Origin: Bacteroidales bacterium
Lineage (GTDB): Bacteria; Bacteroidota; Bacteroidia; Bacteroidales; UBA932
Assembly: GCA_017561265.1 (NCBI GenBank)
Contig: JAFZDJ010000007.1
Coordinates: 1 to 44,257 of the forward strand
DNA length: 44,257 bases
Direction of reading: 5' to 3'
Positions within the stretch are counted from its first letter, which is position 1. Every line of letters begins with the position of its first letter. A program made the translations under genes and the position numbers. The notes under the pieces were generated by a model, which saw only the letters and a program-made list of their open reading frames with translations, was not told the origin of the DNA and did no database searches. Below are positions 38,269 through 44,257 of this stretch, in pieces.

Positions 38269-39408
38269 TCAGTTCACAATTTCCTCTGTTTCACCACTCA
38301 AGGAGAAAGGTTTGATGGAAAGGACTCCCATCTTACCATAAATCCTTTCATATGCACCACAGATCATGTCCTGGACAGGTTTGATCTGTGTCCGGTTGTA
38401 GAGTTTGAAACTCTGCTCAAATTCCTCTGTGGAAAATCCGGTGTTTGCCTCCGATGTGAGACCGAAAAGGAGAGGGATTGCCCGGAATGCAGTGAAAATC
38501 TGTGTCCTGGAATGTTGGGAGAGGGACTTGTACCTTTCACCAAAGTCCTCCACCTTGAATTCCCGGATGTCGGTTGCAGATTCCCTGTTTTTGTTCCAGG
38601 AACACATGATCCTGCCACCATTGACCGCCCCGGAAAATTTCTCATTCAGAGTTGCCTCAACCTCCTTTTTCATCTCATCTCCGGGATCACCATTGTTGAA
38701 ATTGATGATGGCGGAGGAGACAAAGTGATTGTTGATGTCGGAGAGGTGGAAATCATCAATCTGTCTCTCAATCTCACAGGCTTTGACGGATGCAGCATAC
38801 AATGGTGCAGGATAGACCTGTGTGTGGACATTCTTGACAAAGAGGATGGATGATGCATGTCTGTTTTTCTCCTCATCGGTGAGGGACTCCCAATCCAGGT
38901 TGGGCATGAATGCCGGATAGATGATCACATCAGTCCGCCCCCCCTTGTTCCATTTCTCCGAATAGTAGAAAACATTTCCCTCCTTGTTAGTCCGGAGGAA
39001 TCTCATGTCAATGTAGTAGATCTCCGCCACCTCACCTGCCAGGTTGCGGATCACCTGGAGGGCAAAACCGCCATAGATCTCAAAGTCCTTTGCAATGTCC
39101 TTGACCTGTTCCCGGATGGTGTCTCCCCTCCTGTTCATCTGTTGGTTGGTGTATTCCTCCTGCAGAGGGACAATGGAGATCTCATCCCCGGCAACATAGT
39201 CAATGTTTCCATTGATGATGGATCTCAAGGTTGGGACATTGTTGTACAGATCCAGGAGATAGTCCGGATAGACATTCTTTGTTCCCCATTGCACCATGTC
39301 CCTGCCGGAGATCACTTTCTCTGTGGGCAGGACAATGTTGGTCTCCACATAGGTGTCAATGGCAGCAAAGGAAAACCCAACCCTCCTGGTTTCATCATTC
39401 TGTTTCAT
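38269..39408 (-). CDS. Portal protein, right copy
   Basis: Identical in protein sequence to 5481-6620. Confidence 0.85.
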   Translation of the reverse strand: MKQNDETRRVGFSFAAIDTYVETNIVLPTEKVISGRDMVQWGTKNVYPDYLLDLYNNVPTLRSIINGNIDYVAGDEISIVPLQEEYTNQQMNRRGDTIREQVKDIAKDFEIYGGFALQVIRNLAGEVAEIYYIDMRFLRTNKEGNVFYYSEKWNKGGRTDVIIYPAFMPNLDWESLTDEEKNRHASSILFVKNVHTQVYPAPLYAASVKACEIERQIDDFHLSDINNHFVSSAIINFNNGDPGDEMKKEVEATLNEKFSGAVNGGRIMCSWNKNRESATDIREFKVEDFGERYKSLSQHSRTQIFTAFRAIPLLFGLTSEANTGFSTEEFEQSFKLYNRTQIKPVQDMICGAYERIYGKMGVLSIKPFSLSGETEEIVN

Positions 39409-39724
39409 ACTGCTTGTATTCTATTTCTTTGTTGTACTGATCCGGCTTTGTGTAGTCACCGACAACCAGGAGACCGGAGGAGAGGATGGTGTCCTCAAAC
39501 TTGAGTTCATATTCATATTCCCCATCCGTCACATTCTCCGGCAGGGTGACTGCCAGGTAGAAATACAGATCCGACAACTGCAGGTCAGACACAAACAGAT
39601 CAATCTCCTCAACAAGATTGATTGTGTTTTTCGCCTTGAACACCAGGTCTCCCTGGGTGACCATCCGGTTGTCCCTGGGAATATAGACAACCTGTGCCTC
39701 CTGTGTATTCTGCAGATAGATCAT
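39395..39724 (-). CDS. Small virion-region protein, right copy
   Basis: Identical to 6607-6936, start set by the late leader. Confidence 0.7.
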   Translation of the reverse strand: MIYLQNTQEAQVVYIPRDNRMVTQGDLVFKAKNTINLVEEIDLFVSDLQLSDLYFYLAVTLPENVTDGEYEYELKFEDTILSSGLLVVGDYTKPDQYNKEIEYKQYETE

Positions 39725-39739
39725 TTCCTTTTTTCCTAT

Positions 39740-39766
39740 AGATATAGAAATCCGGTTTTCTGTAAA
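39740..39766 (-). promoter_or_regulatory. Late promoter-like element of the portal unit, right copy
   Basis: Identical to 6952-6978. Confidence 0.65.
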
Positions 39767-39771
39767 ACAAG

Positions 39772-39801
39772 AGACCTGCAATCCCGGAGGATCACAGGTC
39801 T
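39772..39801 (-). terminator. Terminator of the capsid / tube-like unit, right copy
   Basis: Identical to 6984-7013. Confidence 0.7.
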
Positions 39802-39823
39802 GATGTTGTGGTGTGGATGGATG

Positions 39824-40336
39824 CTACAGGAGACCCTCAATGATGGAGTCGGAGACCTCATAGGGCATCTCCTTGGACTCATCATGGAGGGTGATGGTGT
39901 ACCTGTTTGCATCACCCCTGGCAGTCCCGGTCTGTCCGTCACCTGCAGAGGCATTGACAGGCTCATCCTTGCCAAGATACCAATATTTTCCATTGGCATC
40001 CTTGACAATGACAACCAGGTCAGCCAGGGCAAGGGCAGTGATTTCCACCCTGGCAGTAGTTTGCATCCGGTTGAACTGCAGGAGCAGGTCAGAGGACACA
40101 AACTTGACTCCGGTGGCAGGATCAATGGTGTAGGTGGAGGTCAGATTCCCGGTATTCTTGGCAAAGTGATAGACCTTGAACTTTTTGCCGGATGCCATAG
40201 TGATGGCAGAGATCACATCACTTGTGATGGTGACTGCGGTCACATCATCATATAGGGCAATCAGAGCCTCAACAATGCCACCCATGTTGGCAGCACAATC
40301 CTTGGCAAGTCCGGAGAGAGTTTGAGTGCAGGACAT
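39824..40336 (-). CDS. Putative tail tube protein, right copy
   Basis: Identical in protein sequence to 7036-7548. Confidence 0.55.
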   Translation of the reverse strand: MSCTQTLSGLAKDCAANMGGIVEALIALYDDVTAVTITSDVISAITMASGKKFKVYHFAKNTGNLTSTYTIDPATGVKFVSSDLLLQFNRMQTTARVEITALALADLVVIVKDANGKYWYLGKDEPVNASAGDGQTGTARGDANRYTITLHDESKEMPYEVSDSIIEGLL

Positions 40337-40365
40337 AGTGATCTGTGTTTAATGGTTAAGGAAAA

Positions 40366-40391
40366 GGGATGGGTGAGAGTCCCACCCACCC
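40366..40391 (-). terminator. Hairpin between capsid and tube-like genes, right copy
   Basis: Identical to 7578-7603. Confidence 0.5.
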
Positions 40392-40425
40392 CTGTTTCCG
40401 GTTTCGGTTTTAGCAGACTGCCCGG

Positions 40426-41457
40426 TTAGGCATTGTCCTTGACATTGATGAGGTCATTGGTGGAGTCATACGCACCTGCCAGGACAGAGAGATCGGCAAC
40501 ACCCTTTGCAATGGAGGTGGCGGAAGCCGGAGCAGAGGAAAATGCACCATAGGCAACCCGGTCAAGGAATGCAATCTGCACACCCATGTTGAATTCAATT
40601 GCAAGTTTCCAGGTGCGGTCATCCTTGCTCCACCAGGCATCAATCACCTCTGCATCATTTTCTCCGTCCGTACCGAACACCAGGTTTCTCCCATAAGTGC
40701 CGACAACCGCATAAGATCCGGCAAGACCAATGGTCTTGATGACCTTGGCATTCGTTCCAGGGATGAACACCTCATCCTCCGGAGTGCCAGGGTTGTAGTG
40801 ATACAGATTCAGATTGACAAGCGACTGCACAAAGGCACGGAAAATGGCAGGGGAGACAAAGATCTCTGCTCCGATCTCCAGGACAACCTCCGGGAGGTTG
40901 TTGTAAACCGCCATGACACCCTCATAGGCATTCAACCCGGTCATGGTGGTGGAGATGACTCCGGTGGAGTTGGTGATGGAGGTGGTGCAGAGTTTCACGA
41001 TACCATCACCCCACTTGAGGACGGCATCAGAGGACTGCGAGGTGTCACCAAGCCAAATGAACTTTTCAATCTTGCGGTTGATGCCGGAGATGATGCCATC
41101 AAACAGGTATTCCTCAAAGGGGAGAGGGTTTTCTGTGGCAGCCATCCTCACCTCATATTCGGCATACTTGCCAAGGAGGTTTTTCGGACAGATCTCCATG
41201 TCAACATTGATCGGAGCAACCTGGATCAGCCGTTCCGTCAGAGTGGCAGTTCCGGCAGCAGAGAATCCGCAATCAGAGCCATCACCAAACACCGGATCAA
41301 CATCAAAGATGTGGAGGTGTTCCTTGTACTTGACCCCGGTCTGAATGGACATTCTTTCCCGGCTACCCTTGCCAAACAGGATGTTCTTGAGGAGCAGGTC
41401 TCTGCTCTGCTCAATGTAAGCAGTCAGACCGCTTACAACAAAATTGGTGTGAGACAT
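40426..41457 (-). CDS. Major capsid protein, right copy
   Basis: Identical in protein sequence to 7638-8669. Confidence 0.8.
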   Translation of the reverse strand: MSHTNFVVSGLTAYIEQSRDLLLKNILFGKGSRERMSIQTGVKYKEHLHIFDVDPVFGDGSDCGFSAAGTATLTERLIQVAPINVDMEICPKNLLGKYAEYEVRMAATENPLPFEEYLFDGIISGINRKIEKFIWLGDTSQSSDAVLKWGDGIVKLCTTSITNSTGVISTTMTGLNAYEGVMAVYNNLPEVVLEIGAEIFVSPAIFRAFVQSLVNLNLYHYNPGTPEDEVFIPGTNAKVIKTIGLAGSYAVVGTYGRNLVFGTDGENDAEVIDAWWSKDDRTWKLAIEFNMGVQIAFLDRVAYGAFSSAPASATSIAKGVADLSVLAGAYDSTNDLINVKDNA

Positions 41458-41489
41458 AAGTTGGTAGTATTAAGTGAGTTTTTTCCTTG

Positions 41490-41516
41490 AAATATCAAAT
41501 TCCCGGAATGTGTAAC
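41490..41516 (-). promoter_or_regulatory. Late promoter-like element of the capsid unit, right copy
   Basis: Identical to 8702-8728. Confidence 0.6.
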
Positions 41517-41520
41517 ATTT

Positions 41521-43098
41521 TTATTTCTTGGCAGCAAGAATCCTGGCAAGGTTGTCAAGACCCTTGTTGCCTGTCTTGCCGAATTCCACAGAGGTGGTGA
41601 CCTCCTGGTGGGCAGGTTTGGCAGCAGGGGTTTTCTTGAGTTTGGCAACCTCCGCCTTGAGGGAGGCATTCTCCTCCCGGAGGGCAGCCATCTCCGCCTC
41701 CGCCTCATCATTGCCCTTGGCAAACGGAGACTCCATGTCCACAGGGACAAACATGAGTTTGACATCCACAGGGTCAGAGGCATTGGCAGTCCCATCCTCA
41801 TTCCAGGTGACGGAATAACGGACAAAGGACTCCTCCCAGGTCTCCTCATTGACAACAGAAATGACTGCATAGTCATCACCTGCCTCATAGAGATACCACC
41901 AATCATCCGATTCCCGGAGTTTGTAGATGGCATCCCGGATCATCTGCTCCTTTTCGGCATAGGACTCCTCAAAAGCCTGGCGGATCTTGGTGAACTTGGA
42001 CTTGAGTCTCGCCTTGAGATCCTGGGAGGCAACCTCCGCCTTGTCATCCACAATCTTGGTGACCTTGCCATCCTCAACAGAGATGACCTTGCCATCCTCT
42101 GTGGTGTAGTCACCATCCGGAGCAGGATTGCGGTTTCCCTCCTCATCGGTGATATAGACTGCATCTCCCTCCTGGAGATCCCGGCTCTCATCATCCCACT
42201 CAAGTTTGCCCTTGTCGGTCTGCAGGAAATCGGCATCAACCTCCGCCTCTGCATCCTTGATTTCAGCCACCTTTCCGTCAACAACAACAATCACCTTGTT
42301 GTCATCGGTCTTGTAGTCCCCATCCTCTGCAGGAGTCCGGTTGCCCTCTGCATCCTCAATGAAAACAGAGTCACCTGCCTTGAGATCCTCATCACCATCC
42401 CAGGAGAGGACTCCCTTGTTGGTGGTCACATTGCCAAACCCCTGCAGCAACCTGGCAAGGATCTGAAACACTTTTTTCTTTTTGCTCATAGTTTTATGGT
42501 GTTTGAAAAGTTTTCTGAATGCTCCCTGGAGGACATCCACAATCTCCTGGATCTCATCCTTGTTGTGTTCCGGCACAAGGTCAAAGACTCCCTCCAGGGA
42601 AAAACCCTTGTAAGTCCCTGCCTTGATCTCCGCCCACACATCATCATTGACCACATGGAATTCCCCAAAGAGAGATCCGTCTGCACACTCATCAAATCCC
42701 TCCACCTGGATTCCGTCACCCTTGATGAAACATTGCACCATCTGAATCCCCTCCACATCAGATCCCTCCTGGTGCATGAGGTTGAAATCATTTTGTCTGC
42801 CCTCCTGGAGATATTTCTCCGCCATCTGTCTGATGGTCTCCGCCTTGTAGATGACATAATATTCGCCCATTGACTTGTCATTCCTGTAGATGGGAAAGTC
42901 CGCCCTCATGATGCAGCCTCTGACAAGTCTCTTGTCCTCATCGGTGATGGCATACATCATTGGCTTTCTTTGGGCATCAAATGCCTGGAAATTGGACATG
43001 ACTGCAGGGTCATCCACCAAGGAGATCTTGAACATTCCGGTCTCCTCATCAGAGATGACTGCATCATACACAGGGATTCCTCCTATAGTGACAATCAT
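41521..43098 (-). CDS. Prohead protease-scaffold fusion, right copy
   Basis: Identical in protein sequence to 8733-10310; the internal start corresponds to 42489. Confidence 0.72.
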   Translation of the reverse strand: MIVTIGGIPVYDAVISDEETGMFKISLVDDPAVMSNFQAFDAQRKPMMYAITDEDKRLVRGCIMRADFPIYRNDKSMGEYYVIYKAETIRQMAEKYLQEGRQNDFNLMHQEGSDVEGIQMVQCFIKGDGIQVEGFDECADGSLFGEFHVVNDDVWAEIKAGTYKGFSLEGVFDLVPEHNKDEIQEIVDVLQGAFRKLFKHHKTMSKKKKVFQILARLLQGFGNVTTNKGVLSWDGDEDLKAGDSVFIEDAEGNRTPAEDGDYKTDDNKVIVVVDGKVAEIKDAEAEVDADFLQTDKGKLEWDDESRDLQEGDAVYITDEEGNRNPAPDGDYTTEDGKVISVEDGKVTKIVDDKAEVASQDLKARLKSKFTKIRQAFEESYAEKEQMIRDAIYKLRESDDWWYLYEAGDDYAVISVVNEETWEESFVRYSVTWNEDGTANASDPVDVKLMFVPVDMESPFAKGNDEAEAEMAALREENASLKAEVAKLKKTPAAKPAHQEVTTSVEFGKTGNKGLDNLARILAAKK

Positions 43099-43114
43099 AT
43101 TTGAGTTTTCCTGT

Positions 43115-43141
43115 AGATATAGATTTCCGATTTTCTGTAAA
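43115..43141 (-). promoter_or_regulatory. Late promoter-like element of the protease/scaffold gene, right copy
   Basis: Identical to 10327-10353. Confidence 0.65.
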
Positions 43142-43152
43142 CATGAAACGAA

Positions 43153-43180
43153 ACCACCCCTGTTTCACAACAGGGATGGT
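43153..43180 (-). terminator. Tail-unit terminator, right copy
   Basis: Identical to 10365-10392. Confidence 0.8.
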
Positions 43181-43206
43181 CTCACCAACCGATTATGAAA
43201 GTAGTG

Positions 43207-44257
43207 TCAGAAACTTGATTCCGCCACCTGGGTCTTGATCTGATCCTGTGATGCCTGGATGTCATCTGCAAGGATGTACACCCTTTGATCCTTTGCCATC
43301 TGATTGAGTCTCTCCTCCTCCGATGCAGAGGTGACAGACCTCACATTGGAAACCTCTGTGGTGAGGGTCGGTGCAGAGGAGATGGCGGATGTGGGGATGG
43401 ATGAGGATTGGGATGATCCGGACACCTTGGTTTTCTTGATCTGTGCGATCTGTGCAATACCTGCAGCAGTAACGGCAGCAGCCTGGATTGCACCTGTTAT
43501 GATGCCATAGGGAGGAGGGATTGTTGCTGCTGCTTGCATATATGCCCCAATTGCTCCGGAGATGGTGTCAATTGTGGCTGCAGCAATCCGGAGATTCTTG
43601 ATCTTGTTTGCATTCTTTTCAGAGGACTCCTCATCCGCCTCATACATGTCAGCAATTGCACCCAGGATGTCAGATGTTGCGGATGCAACACCTTTCATCA
43701 TGTCCTTTTTCGCCTGGGCAATTTTCTTTGCGTTCTCCAGGTCTTTCTTTCGGAGTTCCTCCTCCTCCTCCAATGCTTTCTTGAGTGCATCCACCTCACC
43801 CTGGAACATATCATCAATCTCCTCTTGCATCTCTGCATTGGAATCCTCCAGGGCATCATCCAAATTCTTTTTCCACTCCAGGATTGCCTCATCCCATTTC
43901 TCCCTCAATTTGAGGGCATTCATTGCGGACTCAAACATCTTTTCCGCAAAGGATTTGCCTGCCTCCTTGCCAAGTTCCTTTCCTGCATCACTTGCAGCCT
44001 TTTTCCTGGACTTTACACCGGAGAGCATGGTGTCTGCAGCAACCTGTCCGGCATTGAAATTTTCCTTGAATGCAACACCGGATTTCATCTCCTGCCCAAA
44101 TGCCCTGGCAGCATCTCCAAGACCCTTGACACCCTGCTCCTTGAACACCCGGATGGCAGCAATGATACCCTTGAATGGTGCAATGACAAACTGCAGGATG
44201 GCATTGCCCACCCCCATGACACCCTTGATGATCTTGTTGATCAGACCGGATGATCCC
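43207..44257 (-). CDS. Tape measure protein, right copy, N-terminus beyond the window
   Basis: C-terminal ~350 residues, same as in 10419-12233; about 255 N-terminal codons lie past the window edge. The internal Met at 44217 is not the true start. Confidence 0.85.
   Translation of the reverse strand, partial: GSSGLINKIIKGVMGVGNAILQFVIAPFKGIIAAIRVFKEQGVKGLGDAARAFGQEMKSGVAFKENFNAGQVAADTMLSGVKSRKKAASDAGKELGKEAGKSFAEKMFESAMNALKLREKWDEAILEWKKNLDDALEDSNAEMQEEIDDMFQGEVDALKKALEEEEELRKKDLENAKKIAQAKKDMMKGVASATSDILGAIADMYEADEESSEKNANKIKNLRIAAATIDTISGAIGAYMQAAATIPPPYGIITGAIQAAAVTAAGIAQIAQIKKTKVSGSSQSSSIPTSAISSAPTLTTEVSNVRSVTSASEEERLNQMAKDQRVYILADDIQASQDQIKTQVAESSF

Larger units (their letters stand above)
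32787..44257. repeat. Right copy of the 11.47-kb direct repeat
   Basis: Second copy of 1-11469. Differences seen (left/right): G124/T32910, T226/A33012, C241/A33027, several changes with two 1-bp insertions in 33059-33083, C1863/T34651, and GA1972-1973/AC34760-34761. The first two and the fifth are synonymous, C241A removes a start codon, and the last gives Ser to Val in the tail fibre. From there to the window end I saw no further difference. Confidence 0.97.

Overview
The window reads as the genome of a temperate, siphovirus-like tailed phage (or prophage) of a Bacteroidales-type host. Evidence for the host: promoters of the Bacteroidetes form TTTG-N19/20-TAnnTTTG, few Shine-Dalgarno sites, a Bacteroidetes-style tyrosine integrase, a DUF3127-type ssDNA-binding protein and a pentapeptide/DUF5758 protein. 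No rRNA, tRNA, CRISPR array or insertion sequence was seen. The first 11.47 kb recurs at the end of the window (1-11469 and 32787-44257; offset 32788 after two 1-bp indels), so the unit genome is about 32.8 kb and the window holds about 1.35 units: a concatemer, tandem prophage or over-extended circular assembly. The two copies differ by a few real polymorphisms, one of which destroys a start codon.

Layout (almost all on the minus strand, so read right to left). 33.1-31.5 kb: an operon with a host-type promoter (unknown protein, papain-like protease, unknown protein, ribbon-helix-helix protein), followed by a small promoter-to-terminator unit that looks like an antisense small RNA. 31.2-29.1 kb: integrase, then on the plus strand an S24-type repressor with a 47-aa partner. 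29.0-16.9 kb: the early operon, tightly packed with ATGA overlaps: recombination (ERF, Gp157, SSB), replication initiator, pentapeptide protein, HNH nuclease, a sigma-region-2-like plus sigma-region-4-like gene pair, DnaA-domain-IV protein, NinB-like protein, terminase subunits, a frameshifted tail assembly chaperone and a gp10-like protein. 16.9-16.1 kb: a plus-strand cassette of three small genes with its own promoter and terminator. 16.0-0.38 kb: the late region, in order tail protein, tail hub, tape measure, protease/scaffold, major capsid, tube-like protein, portal, adaptors, holin, amidase, membrane protein, SGNH tail fibre.

Two regulatory layers stand out. (1) Five late transcription units each begin with the same non-host element, TTTAC (or GTTAC)-N15/16-[T/G]ATAT[T/C]T followed by an AGGAAAAACTCA-like leader, and several end in strong hairpins; the split sigma-like pair is a natural candidate to read these promoters. 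(2) Six gene starts carry AAATCTTTATACAA directly before the ATG (one early gene also carries part of it inside its first codons), and a predicted ~69-nt RNA beside the integrase (31470-31538, minus) carries the exact reverse complement in a predicted hairpin loop. This suggests a trans-acting antisense RNA controlling recombination and accessory genes, analogous in logic to P1 c4 or P4 CI RNA but with different sequence and targets. This is inference from sequence and is the most interesting candidate here.
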